A stretch of 64,000 nucleotides of DNA, from assembly GCA_949710005.1 (NCBI GenBank), contig OX453274.1:17180120-17244119 (forward strand), read 5' to 3'. Within the stretch, counting starts at the first letter, position 1; each line of letters opens with the position of its first letter. Source of the stretch: Ricordea florida. Lineage: Eukaryota > Cnidaria > Anthozoa > Corallimorpharia > Ricordeidae. This document shows positions 9,638 to 23,278 of the stretch, piece by piece. Below the pieces are notes generated by a model. That model did no database searches. It had not been told where the DNA came from and saw nothing but the letters and a program-made list of their open reading frames with translations. The translations under genes were made by a program, and so were the position numbers.

Positions 9638-12600
9638 GTGAGTACTGTGAAGTTTACTTCACACCGTTCAATCATAAGATTACCCAAGGAAGATTGTCAT
9701 TAGGTAATTGCCGGTGGAGAAATACAAAAATCCATGAAACATTTCCTCCTTAGAAACTGGTCAAAAGAAACCAGAGTTGAGCTGAAACATTGTGGGATCT
9801 GCTGTCCCTTCAACATTATGCACATGCAGAAAAAGGGATGGGCTACGAAAAGCTATGCAAAGACTTTTCATTTGACTAGCAGATGTATACTCACTGATCT
9901 AGCCTTTGGAAAGATGTGAGCATATCATTGTAAAGTAATTTTCCATGCTATAATTTGCGTTCTTTAAGGCTTTTGGACACCCTCAAAACTGGGAGAAAAT
10001 GTGAATAAAAACAAAGAAGCTTCAGGTAGCTTGGTGCTTTTTATTGTCTTCCCTTAACTCTGGCAGCACCCTGTTTTGTGCGTGTGTAAGGATTCAAACG
10101 TGGACGACATCTAGTCGTGAACTTAGTAAGCAATGGGGTACTGAAGATTCCTTCAAGACAGTGTTCCTTTCAGGCCAACTTGATAGCTTAAGACATGTCT
10201 TGTATGTGGAAGTATAAAGCAAGCAAATTGGGCATTCTACGGTGGCCCACAATTGTCACGGCAAAACAGTTTGGCTATGGCAATGCTGGGGTGAGCAGCA
10301 GAATGAACTAATTTTTTCACTCAAATGAACTTCACAAGTTACAGAGTATAGGCATCCTCAAACCTTCCGTTTGCAGAATGTGCCAAATTGTTTGATACCC
10401 TGCTGATGAATATGGGCCATTAATTAGTTCTGCAAAGCACCTTTCTACCTGACAGAAAGTATTGTTAAATTCTTCTTTTTTTGTCACATTTCGCCTTCTC
10501 CAGCCGTGCTTTTTAAATCGTCGCAACAGCGTGCTGTAACTAAAGCTTGGTTCACATGTGGTCGCAGACGATCGCAGGTGACCACCGTCCGTGGTTATAT
10601 GTGAACCAGGCTTTAACACATGGTGATGGCGGTCAGAAGGAAATGAAGGGATGTCTTCGTAATTAAAGCCTCGATAAAAGTAATATTTCAAAACCTCCTC
10701 TTCGCCAAAGCCTCTTTCGCCTCAGAATCTAATGAACTGTCTGTGTACCTTATACTTTGAGCTATAGATATAAGATCAAAAAAGTGGGTGAAAAACCTGG
10801 TCATGCATGTGGCTGGAGAACTGACTAAAAAAAAGGTGAAATCTGCCGTTTGTACATTCCGATAATCCAACAAAACATTGCACACTGTACGCAGAAGTTC
10901 GCTTCTTCGGAGACAGCAGCTCCACAGCTTGGGCAAAACATCCTTCTCGACCTCTCGGCTTCGGTCAGCTTAGTTCTTCAGTAACTGACCGCCATGTTAG
11001 ATCAATTCCCATAGCACCGTGCAAACTAACATCACGTCATGCAAGTTACGTGGCCAAAATGATTTGCCGTAGCCAAATTGTTTTTGCCGTGACAGTTGTG
11101 GGCCACCGTAGCATTCTGTATAATATCGAATAATAACACACATTTGTTTCAAATAAATACATGGTCACCCTGGAAAACTATACAAAACTGCAACATTAGT
11201 TGCCTAAGGTGAAGTGTCACTCCATTCAACAGACCCAGCTACAGTAAAAAGTCACTCACCTGTTACTTTGAAGTCATGGATTGGCCAGACAGTCACATTA
11301 CAGTGTACATCAGACGGTCTGCCAGTACCAACAATCACATGGAAGAACCCTAATAGCGCCACACTGAAGGAAGTGACGGCTTATGATAACATAGTGAATG
11401 TAAAGATGACTAATGATCAAGATTTTGGCGATTACAGTTGTACAGCTAACAATGGATTAACCTCTTCTGATGGTGTTACTGTTAGAATACAACAGATAAG
11501 TAAGTATGGTCTTTTAGTTCAATATCACATTATTTGACAAATAACAAGTTTTTTACAGGTTTCTGGTTGACTAGGTAAGAATGGGAATGTAATAATGTTG
11601 GCATTCATTTTCGTTTTATAGTTCTTTTAAATCTATTATCATAGTAGAATCCTTAAAGATCTTGTACACATTTTTGTGTGCTGGCAAGCAATGCCTAAGA
11701 AGTGTTATGTGTAATGAAGTGTGGTTAACTTCTTTTGCTTTTATTCCAAAATGCATTGTAATGATTAGAATTCAAAATATTTGAAACGGAAATGATGATT
11801 CGTAGTAACTCATCGAATCGAAGGGCCCTCGCGCCGGCGATGTTTCATTCAAATTTCTTCCTTATTAACTGTCGATGGTAAGGTAGTGGCTTACCATGGT
11901 TGCAAAGGGTGACGGAGAATTAGGGTTCGATTCCGGAGAGGGAGCCTGAGAATCGGCTACCACATCCAAGGAAGGCAGCAGGCTGTGGTTTTTTAATATT
12001 CTCTCATTTGAGAAGCACCAAGCAGTTGTTTCATATGAAACTGCAACCTCAGTAGGAGAGGACGTTATTTCTCCACCAAAACAAGAACCAGTCACATTAC
12101 ATAGAATTTATGACAGAGCAGAAAGAGTCAAGAAAAACCGTTTTGTGAATGAAAATGACAGGGATAGAATAATGCAGGAAACAAGGCAATGTGTCAATCT
12201 CTGGAATGGGTTAAACACAGGAAGATTCGCATAACTGCTCCTAAATGCAAAACTACTAACAACTAGCCCCACAAAAGCTATGATTAAAATTCTCCACTTG
12301 AAAGTGAACTCTCAAAGTCAATATAAGAGTTAAGGATTTGTGGATGAACATAAAATTTTGAGACTGTACTGTATGAAGAGAAGCTAGGATTCAAAGTGCA
12401 GCAAACAGGGTTCATCATTTCACTAACCCATCAATTTCGGGGCGCATCACCTGAGGGAGAAGTCCTTGGGAAGTGCCTTATGAATACAAAGAGGATCTTT
12501 CCAGGGCCCATAACCCTACAGGAAGCAGTGGTCAGCCGACGGATTTGTAAGAAGACTGGAAGTGGACTTTTTGTGAATAGAAATTACAAGTATTATTTCC

Positions 12601-15600
12601 AGGTTCAGCAACAGGTTACCTCTATGAAGATCTGTCTAACCTTAATGATAGCATTATGTTAGGAATTAAGAGAAGTGACAAGTTTATCAAGACCGTTGTC
12701 CCACAACTGCAGGACTTTTATGACAAGTACATTGCTCCAGAACCTGCTTACTCACGAGTTGCCCTTGGTCTTCCAGGACTTGGCAAGATTATCAGGGCAG
12801 ACTAGTTGAGATAAAAGCAATCTTCATTATTGAAATATCTTCATATATTAAAAGGAGTGATGGCAACGTCCCCAGTTTTATGAAAGACGAAACCCCATTT
12901 TTGGTTATCACAGCGTGTTCAAAATACAAAGATTGATTTTTCATGTTATTCACTAAACTCAGAATAAGCTGGTTCATGTTGTTTAATAAAATGCTGAAAA
13001 TACATTATTTTACAGGAGGGGCTGGAACAAAATGCAAGATGTGATAGTTCTTAATACGTTCTATAGCAGGCTCTACATGTATTATAAGAGATGCAATCCT
13101 TCGAGTTGCTAATATTTCCTGTTCAGTAAATTGTCCTGTTTTATTCAATAAAGGGGTAGCATTCACCTTAACTCCTTTGGATGCCAGAATCTCTTGAATA
13201 TTGAATCCCCTGTCAGCCATAACTTCGTCTCCCCCCTGCAGTTTTTCCATAAATCCTGACTGAATAGTAATTTGGTTTTCGGATATTCATACAGATGAAT
13301 AACAAAACAAGCACTACTGCTTGGTTTAATACCAACCAGAGCCCTGAGGGTATTACAGTTTTTGTAATTTGAGAATGTAAGTTGCTGTGCTTCTAGAATA
13401 CTTGGCTTTTCAATATAAATCTCTGTTGCATCAATTATTACAGTTGTGCCAAGCTAGGAATGTAATATCCGAGGTTAAAAATTTGACAACACAGCATATT
13501 GAAGTTGTTATTATCAAAGCTAGTTGGGCTCCCTGTCGATCTTGCCAATGTGGAAGTATGCCGTGTAAAAGTTCATCATTTGCAAGAATCATAACAATAT
13601 GAAGATCGTAACCACTCCCATATGACAGTGAATTAGTTTCGAAGTCTTAAGACATGGTAAACATGTCAGGTAGTTTTGATTAATATCAACGTATTTGCTG
13701 GCTGTTTATTTGACAAGAGATAATTTCAAGAATGTAATTTCTCTGCAGAGAAACCAGGTGCACCTGTGATTACGACATCAGATGCAGACATTCAAGCCAC
13801 ATCACTTACAGTGAAATGGAGTGAACCAACAGATGATGGAGGGAGTCCTATCACAGCATACAGAATTGTGATAATGAGGACTGGGAATACGATAAAGAAT
13901 GAGAATATTACTGACCCCAACAGACGACTTCTGTCAGTTGGAGACCTAAAAAGACATGCTAACTACACTGTGAAATTGTTTGCCAGAAATTTTTTGTTTG
14001 AAGGTCCTCCTTCAGTAACAACATTGAAAACAAAGTTTGAAGGTGGTGCTAGCTATCCTTTCTTTTTTCCGTGTTTACTTAAAACTTACTTACAGCGGTC
14101 AAATTATGGGTAAGACCGATAGTTGTTTTACAATAGTTTTAGACCTTTAATGGCATTATCTTCCATAGTCATTTAGATTAGTCTCCATTGTCATCGATAG
14201 CCCGCAAAAAGCAAATAACTGTAGTTACTATTGGAAGCCACCCAAGCATTCTGATTTGTATTCCAAATTTCCAGATAACTGTTTACGGTGGTATAATTCT
14301 GACACTAAATTACCTGGCTGGTTCTTCGAGTGCGCAAGATGAGGCGAATCCTGAGTTCTGATTGGCTACCCGACGAGCAAGATGGGCCTACCTTGCCCGC
14401 TCGAGATTTACCGCGTTGTCCCCCGAATTAAAACAAAGCAAAATGGCCATATCATAAATCTTTTATTGACCTAGCTTGTTGGGTCAAGATGGCTGCATAT
14501 TGGCCTCGTTCGTTTTTGCATTTTAATTGAAAAACACCAATTTTTATCTCCATCTCCTTATTTGAATGAGGTGTGAGTAATGATGGACCTTTAAGTAAAT
14601 TCGCTCGGCGTTGCTCTTCTCCTTATAAGTTACGCTTTCTGACCTTAATTCTAAGGTCTAAACTTTAAACTAAGACTAAAATTTATTGAATTTAAAAACA
14701 TTCTCGTCGCAGTAACGCTTTAAAACCCAAACCCAAAGTTTTATTAAACATGACTAGTTTCATATATGGGGGGAGAGTATCTTTGTGATCATTATTGGGT
14801 ACAAGACGAATTAACTCTTCAAATCGTCATTTCCGGGGGAATGGGCGTAACATTTCTGATAGACTAGAGCCATGTTTTGGGGAATGAACACCTCCTGGAA
14901 TCAGATTTGTACAAAGGTGGTTCATTTTGCCTGCAAGCAAGTGCTCTATAAGAAACTAGGTTCCCACCAGATAGCACAGTACGATCTTTCAATTGTAATT
15001 CACTTTACGTTTGTTTTACGTTTGTCTATTTAGGAGTTTCTCCTTCTCATCTACAGTTTTACCTCTAGCAAATGCAACAACAAGATGAGCGTAACTTTAC
15101 GGCGCCCAGCACTATGAGGTTTCGAAAGTAAATAGGTATAACTGTTATTTTACTGTGACATCACTTAGGTGCACCAGCAGCAGCTGAACTTGCTGACCTA
15201 CCAGGTGAGGTGGATGTTAATGAAGTAACGTTGAAATGGAATGAACCAGATAACAATGGTGCAGCCATCACTCAATACACTGTTTACCAAAGAACTGTGA
15301 ATGAAGATGGTACCACTGGAGTATGGGAAAAACTCCAGATTATCACCAATGTTTTAGTTCGGGAATATGTTGTCAAATTAGAGAAAGGCAATGAATACGA
15401 ATTTATTGTCACAGCTACAAACAAGTTTGGGGAAGGACTCAAAGATCTGAAGAAAATCAAGAAAGTAAAGGTGTTGGGAGGTAAGTAGTGAGTTTATTGA
15501 ACAAGGCGATGTTTTGTTACAAATCAAATTGATTATTACTTCTAGTTTGATGTTACGTATTAGGCCCACATATACACTGCTGCAGATTTTAAAGGGCGAA

Positions 15601-18600
15601 ATGAAAATAAAACGTTATTTAACTTTTAGCTTCGGCCCTGGGAAAAAATAGCCTTGAAAATGTCCTTATAGACATTGTGTCTCGTATTATCTAATAAAGG
15701 TGAGCCTGGACCAGTTAACATTATTGTCCTTCCTGAGGTGGTTCGTGGAACTGAATTAACGTTACAGTGGACTGCGCCAGAGACCAATGGAGCCCCCATC
15801 ATACACTATACCGTGTACCAAAGAATAGTGAATAAAGATGGCACTACCGATCAGATGGAACCAATAGTCATTACCGATCTAACAGATCGCAAACATGTCG
15901 TCAAAGTGGATGAGGGCAAGGAATACGAGTTTCTTGTGACAGCAACAAACAAGTATGGTGAAGGAGCAAGAGACGAATGCAGTTTTCAAAAAGTTAAAGT
16001 GCTAACAGGTTTTTTTTTTTCGTTTTTTGCATCTAGTTAGCTTAAAGTGCCTATGAAGTAAAAATTTCTTTTGCATAATTTTGTAGCATATTGTACCCTT
16101 ATTCCAAAATGCCAAAAGAAAGTTTGTGAAAAGGAAACAAAATCAGTTTTTTTGCAGCTCGAAAATTAGACCAAATGGAGGTTCCGGAGACTGGGAACGA
16201 ATTTAGCAGTGATGACGTAGACGGTGGTTCCAGCGTTCTGTTTACACAAACTTTCCTGTTGCGAAGAGTGGATTTCTTTCAGTTCAAGGACTACAGCTTG
16301 TTCTTACTGGGCTAAATATCAACTATGTCTGACAGTAGCGATGAAATGTCTTTCTCGGCCCCCATTTCAAGCGATGAACAATCCTCTAGCAGCGATTCGT
16401 CGCAGGAAATGGAGATATGTCCAACCTTATGCGGATGAACCGCTCGCTCACTCGAGCGACGAAAATGACGACACTATTAAAAGAAGGCCACGATGGTCTT
16501 TCTCCGGCAACACTTAGGGCACGATATGAAGGAGAGATGGTGTTAGTCTTTTCTGTGGTTGACTTTTCTGAATACCTTGTTTTAGACTGCTTTCATACTC
16601 ACTGGGAGCAAGAGTTGTTTCACTCATAAAAGGGCACCAAAAACGGAAGAGTTATCCATTCAAATGAGCTAGTTTGTATCACTAACAGGGCATATTTGCT
16701 AGGACATTAATCTCTATATCACAGCTCGAAAACCATGTCTCTAAATAGATCACACCAGGGAAAATTTACAATAAAAATGTGATAACTGGAATTAACTCCT
16801 TGTCATTCCTATAACCATTTTGATTCAAGTATTTGGATCCAGAGTGTATTTTATCTTCGGGTTTCCGGTGTATAATTTTTTTAAATAAGTCTCCACATTA
16901 ATTTACTAGGTTAGTGAGAGCAGTGACTTACAGATGGCTAGTAAGATAGATATGTGGCTATCTTGGCTGGGATAATTCAAGACCTCTTCCAGCATGTGTT
17001 TATAAATGACATAAGGAATAAATACCAGACTGCCCAAGTACAGGGGTATCAGTCTGCAGAACGACGTAATTAGCTCAAAGAGGGAATTAGGCTTTGAGAC
17101 CAGTCTGTTGTTGATATTTCAACTTAAGCTGGGTTTACACTTATTGTCCGAGCATTGTCTGAGAGTATGATTCTTGATGGACACCAATGTAAACGCCTTT
17201 TTTCAAGTACCCACACCAGAATTCGGGCATGGGCACGAGTTCAAGGTCTGGACCTTGCACTCAGGTAATTGGGTGCTTTGGTTTTCTGGTTCTGAACACA
17301 TCATTATTTTTTTTGCTAGTGCTCAGGTACCACTGTGCTCAGGCACTAAGTGTGATCACCACCTTATATAAAATTACTGTACAATACATTTTCTTGATGA
17401 AGTGTAGGGCAAATAGCTTTTCAAATTTCTTGTATGGACAATAGTTATGAATTTTTTTTTATATTATTGCCATGTTTCAGTTTGATATCAGGTAAATGAG
17501 CACAATGTTTGGAAGAAAATACCCAACTGTAAATTTAATTTAACGGTTCCTGATTGAAGTTGTCACAGTGGCTTTATAGAAACTGAAGTGGATTAAACAG
17601 CTTATTTTCCCTATCAAATTTTCAGTTATCTGTTTAGTTATCACTTTTTCATAAAAATAATGATCATATATGATTCAATGTTTGGGGTAATTGGATACTA
17701 AGAGAGTTTGAGAAGTCTGGGTGTTATTGTTAATTAATATTATAAGGTAGAAAACCGACATTCATACCTGTATACATGAAAATTCAAACCATTTTTTAAT
17801 ACACTTATTTTTGAACGAAAAAAAAGTTTAACACAAAGCCTAGTGAAAAGTCTAGTGTGAACCATTTCTCTTCTACCTTGCATTGTAAGTCTATTTGCAT
17901 ACTAGGTAGGTTTTAACTTCTTATAACATGTTTAAAATTAAGGACAAAATGAAACACCATAAACTAAGTTAATAAACACTCAGTTGCTTACATGTGCATT
18001 TCCTCCATGTAGTGGCCTTTTTTTCTTTTAATTCAAAGAGTGCTCAACGTAACTTGTAACAAAGACTGTATGTGTGAAATTTCAAACATACAGCCGAATC
18101 TATGAAAATATGTTGTACTAGCCCCAACTGCCTCATAATATCTTTCTATTAAAAATATTACATATCTTTTTCGATGAGAAAATTAACATTGATTGTAGTT
18201 TCTTCGCGACTAAACATGGTTTTAAGCGTGTTTGAAACACGCACGTGGTGACATAGCATGGAGTGTTTATAAACGTAATCCTCACTTTCGCCGCTTTCGT
18301 TCAGTTATATGGGATGTATTCGGGACATCAGAATTTTTGGATGGAACCGAACCTTTGATTAGCAGTTTCCTCATCTCCACGGCTTCTCCAGATCCATCAC
18401 CATGGAAAATTGGCTTGCGCTCGAAGCAGCTATCGTCGAAATGCGCCAAACACAAACATGATGACTTCTTCAAACATGATGACTTCTTCGGTGTACGCAG
18501 ACGGATCAGGTCCATTTTTGCCCCAAACTTTCGTCTTTGGGGAAATAATGCATCGATATCCCCGGTGTTCCAGTTCTATTGGAACAGTTGACTTTATTGG

Positions 18601-21600
18601 GGCCACCGGCCGCACAATAATTCATTTCTCCCCTCTTTGCTCTCTTGTCCGCCATAGCGCTATCGTCTTCTGCACCACCAACTACGTCACTTCCTGTGTA
18701 ATCTGAGCATTTTGGCCGAGCGAAAAACGGAACCGCTTCGGCTTGCGAAATCCAAATTTTGAGGTCCAAAATATCGAAACGAATGCGCTTCTGATCGCTT
18801 AAATCTACGAATTCGTTTTAATTAAGACATAAACAAGCAAATTGGGCAAAAAAAATTTTCACTTCATAGGCACTTAAAGGAAATACGAATTTTCTGGATC
18901 ATATTATGGGCAACTTAAGTGACTTGGTTTTGGCTGGTTTTCTTTCCTAGCTGCTAAATTTATAAAATGCTTATTCCATGTCCTACTAAATTAAATTGTA
19001 GATATACACATTGGCAATCAGCATGCAAGGATATATCAGAATTTGCTCGTACAGTGCAACGAATATTCATATGTAATAAATCTACCTTGAGATTGAAAAA
19101 ACGTAAATATTCATTGTCTCTGTTACTAAAAGAAATGTTATTATACTTGTTTAAGTTGCACAGAAGTTGCTTTAGAAGCGCTAAGGCGACATCAACAATC
19201 GGTGTAAGTTACAATTTTAAGCGAACGATGACCAAAGTTTGTTTTGGTAGCGGAATCCTAGGTTCTAGTTTCTCACTTGTAGTGGGACAAGTCAGCTTAT
19301 AAGAAACCTACGCGAGGCTAGCTGCTAACAAACGGGTTAGCTTGTTCGTGCTGTCTGTATCATTAAGGGCCCTGGAGTATTATGGATACATATCACCTAA
19401 TAATATTCTCAGTGCATTTTCTAGCATTTCCCATGCAACTAAAGAGATTGAACTTATTGTGTTTGCTACCTCCCTTTCTCTTTTCACAAAACTGATATGA
19501 TTTTTTCCTTTTTCAAAGGTTCTGAAGAGTCCAATAAGGAAAAAGGTAAGCAATGTGTACTCTTTCTATCGACCTCACATTCAATGAATTCCAGCTGATA
19601 AAACTGTGAACCACGTGTATGAAAGGGACAAATGGTGTGGTCGCTGTAGGATCAAGGGGCTCTCACTCTAGGGTGATTTCAACTTTATCAGTCAGATCAC
19701 TTAAACCTTGGATTACACGACTCTTAAATTTAGCTTACGAACTATTGTAGGGCATATTTAACATTGCAACGCATTCCAACATTCCTAAAACAAGTTACCA
19801 GACGAGAGGGAACTTGACCTTCATTTCCCAGTTGTGTCCTCATCTAGTGTGAAATCTGATTCATTTAGGTCTTAAATGTCTTGTAGTATATTCTTGCTTG
19901 CTTACTGGTTTGGAAACATTTCAGCAAGCACTTGTGATACAGAGAAGACAACTCTTCACGCTGTTTATCTCAGTGTCATCGCGGTTATGCTACTGATTAT
20001 CATCATACTGACGGCCATTATTTGGAGAATGCGTAGACATCCAGGTGAGGAAAATTTACGTTCGGTGATCCCTGAGAAAAAACGCTGTTTGAGAGTAAAT
20101 ATAGAAACATTCAGATTAAATAACTTTCTTTTAATAAATGTACACCGCTCATGCTATCATATTAATTATTGTCTTTCCTTATGATAAATCACTATTGATT
20201 TTTCAAAAACAAAGGAGACCACTAAGAATTATGCAAAATATAACATTGGATATAATAAATTGAAATACCTAACGATATTCTCAGGAAATCGAGATAGACA
20301 TTTCCAAAGCCTCTTTTCATCGAAATTGAAGAGAATAGTTTTTTATTACATACCAATGAAGCAACCTCTGTGGGGAGCCCAAGCCATGACGGTGACAACA
20401 AGAACAACAAAACAGGCTGGTGACAGTTTTATCTGCCTACCTTTTTTGCGTTTGGCGGCAGGCTCGTTTCATGATGATTTTATCCCCTTTGCATTTCAAA
20501 TGGTAAAATATTCAATTGTTACTGTTCGAAATTAATCCAGAAGCTCGTCAAGATATTTTGCAGTTCAACACTGAGGCGTCCTCGTGGAAACTGAAGAGTA
20601 GATGTGCAACCAAACATCTTATCAGCTTGTAGTTCGCGCATGCTGTTTCAGTGTCATTCACAGTAGCGCTATTGTTTGGTCCCGTCTTCATAGCGGTCGT
20701 ATTGTGCTATATTTCCCTAGTGATACCTCTCGGAAACAGCTGTAAAGCTAGTATTGACGCCGACCACTTTTTTTTTTTTATTTGTTGTGTTGCCATTTTG
20801 TTTTTCTACAACCAAAACTCCTTGGCTTAAGGAGTAACCAAAACCCCCTGTGTTCTTCACCTCCTAGAAGGTGACTAGTGTTGAATATTCCGGGGTGAAG
20901 AGTTTATCAGATTGCCCCAAATATCAACATTGCTGAGTTGTAAAATGATTCATCTCTCATTAGTCTTTTAATAATGTTTATGTTTTAGCCCTATCAAGGG
21001 AAAACCGCGGGTAAGTAAAAAGTCACTTTTTACCTTTGGATGAGCTCAAATTTGAAACTTTTTATCTTAACTAACTAAAGAAACCCTCAACTTAAATACA
21101 TCCATTTCATGGGTTTATTTCTTTGTTTATTTATTCTTATGCTGATAATGTGAAGGTTTAGTTACATTTTGAGTACTCAGGGAGTTAAAGGGGGTGTGAA
21201 AGCTTGTATTATTTGGTTGGCAACAGTATGGAGATGAGATGCATTTGGGGGGGACTGGGCACTTTCCCCGAAACCCTATTTAGGAGCCCCCGGCCCCCGC
21301 CAAGTCCCCCCAGCCATACTTCGTACGAAAGACCCCATAAGGTGCCTTCCCACATCGATTTGAGGTCCCCAGTTATACTTCCAGAAACCCGGTCGCGACC
21401 TCTTTTTTGCAGGTATTAGCTGTTAGACAGATGAACCACTAGTGCAATGGAGAAGATGGTGCTTATAGCAAGAAATGTGTGATACGCGTCACTGCCAGAG
21501 AGGTACTATACAGCGTGGGTAAAAAAGAATGCCATCCGATTCCCGTACTCAACCAGCCAGGAGAAAGACCCCCTGAATCCTGAGGGCCGCGACCTCGCTG

Positions 21601-23191
21601 TCCGTTTCGTGGAAAAATACACCCGTCACGCGGACGAGTCATCTATCATCGTTCGTGACCTGAGGAGGCGGCCTATTGGACAAACGTGCTCGCCAGAACG
21701 GACCATCTGCTCAACTTCGAGCAAGCGGATGGTACCTACCTCATCGAATACAAGGATGGCAAACGTCGCTCTCAGTGGTACCACATCAGAGCCTTTATCG
21801 TGGCCTATACTAACATAGCCCTTCGCCGCATGTTACGACGATTTCCACGTGACGACGTTCTCAGAGTCTGCACGGATGCCATATACACGAAAAAAATCCC
21901 TCAGGAGGTGGAAGCCCGTCTTGTAGTAGAGGCTAATCCTAGATACGATGAGAGTCGGTATAAAAAGCCGGGGTACGAGTGGAGACCAGAAGTGGTCTGG
22001 GACATAAAAAAGTGGTAGCTTGCCTGCTGCAAAGCCCAGCAAATCCCCTGATCTTCCGATTGATCTAAAAGCAGCTGCCTCTGTGCGTATGTACCTCGCA
22101 GGACAGGGTGGCTCTGGAAAGACTGAATGGGCCGTAGCAATGTTTCGGGGTCGGAGCATGGTAGTGTTGACACCTGAAAACGATCTTGCGGACGATCATA
22201 GGAAAAATCCCCGACTCGCTGTCAACTCCCAAACGTACCACCGTTATCTGTGTATACCAGCTGCCAAGCCCATAGAGGACTAGGATCCGACCTCCCTCGG
22301 CCACAAACTCGATCATCTCTCTGAGATCATCGCCATTGACGAGTGCTGCAAGATATCAACCAGAGTACTCCGCGCCATCTTAAAGTACCTGGCCAAGAGG
22401 CCCTGCCAAGTGGTATGCAGTAGAGACGTCGGTCAGGTGCCCCCTTGGGGAGACAAAGAAGGCCCCCATCAATTGCTCGAGGAGTGGGCGGGGCCTGAAA
22501 ACGTGCGTTGGTTTGATTCGGACTATAGATCCCTTTGTGAGAGGTGTGGCTCGCCATATAGTATCTGCGAGGGTAACATCGGAGGATTCCACCCTTGTTA
22601 TGGCACCTCGATCTCGAAACTGCACCACATCAAGGCGAGCATGTGGCGCAAAACCGAATCCAAGCAGCTCCAGATATTCCGAGAATATTGGGCAGGAGTA
22701 GAGTTCGAGCAGGCCATTTACCAAACCCAACCCTTGAATTCGGTCTCATCCACCATAAGCACTTTGGGATAAGTCAAGGGCCCTTTCTCGTAAATGTTGG
22801 CCAGTCCACGCGCGACGGTGAAGGTGCTCTTGTCGTCGGACGAGCGAGAATATGGCCATGGCTTTTGACGAGCGAGAATACGGCCATGGGTTCGCGACGC
22901 TTGTAATACAGGCAAGGAGGCGAAATGATGAACCCTCCAATAGACAGGAGGTAGAAACCAGACATAGCTCCCTCTTCCTTTTTCCCTCTTTCGGCTTCTG
23001 AAGGGGGTGGGGTCTTGGCAGGAAGTGCCGCCGAAGCCTCCATTGTAGTGTTACTGGTGGTGGTGGGGGCAGAGCCTTGGCCGAAACAGTGGCCGCATTT
23101 TGAGCACGTTTGGCTAGGCGGTCCTTACGGCTCCACTCAGCGAGTTTCGTTCCGGCGGCTGCTCTACCCGCGTTTTTGGCTGGCCTAGTCC

Positions 23192-23227
<36 letters not shown>

Positions 23228-23228
23228 C

Positions 23229-23278
<50 letters not shown>

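Larger units (their letters stand above)
11984..13620. mobile_element. Decayed DNA transposon with YqaJ nuclease and DDE transposase (ISL2EU-like?)
   Basis: A plus-strand YqaJ-type nuclease remnant (12100-12790) and a minus-strand DDE transposase remnant (13005-13620) face each other. ISL2EU and related elements are known to carry exactly this pair. I could not define the terminal repeats, and both genes are broken. Confidence 0.5.
16046..18873. mobile_element. TTAA-flanked TIR transposon with THAP domain
   Basis: Ends GTGCCTATGAAGTAAAAATT (left, about 16048) and the near reverse complement AATTTTCACTTCATAGGCAC (right, ending 18873) are flanked on both sides by TTAAA (16042-16046 and 18874-18878). 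The target duplication is therefore TTAA or TTAAA. Inside are an acidic plus-strand frame near the left end and a minus-strand THAP domain near the right end. The middle (16650-18180) has no clear coding potential, so this is a decayed or deletion copy. Confidence 0.72.

Noticed and set aside
18232..18706. Plus-strand frames of 98-119 codons
   Set aside because: They lie opposite the THAP domain and have no recognisable features.
21833..22730. Minus-strand frames opposite the helicase
   Set aside because: The plus strand has ordered helicase motifs; the minus frames have none.
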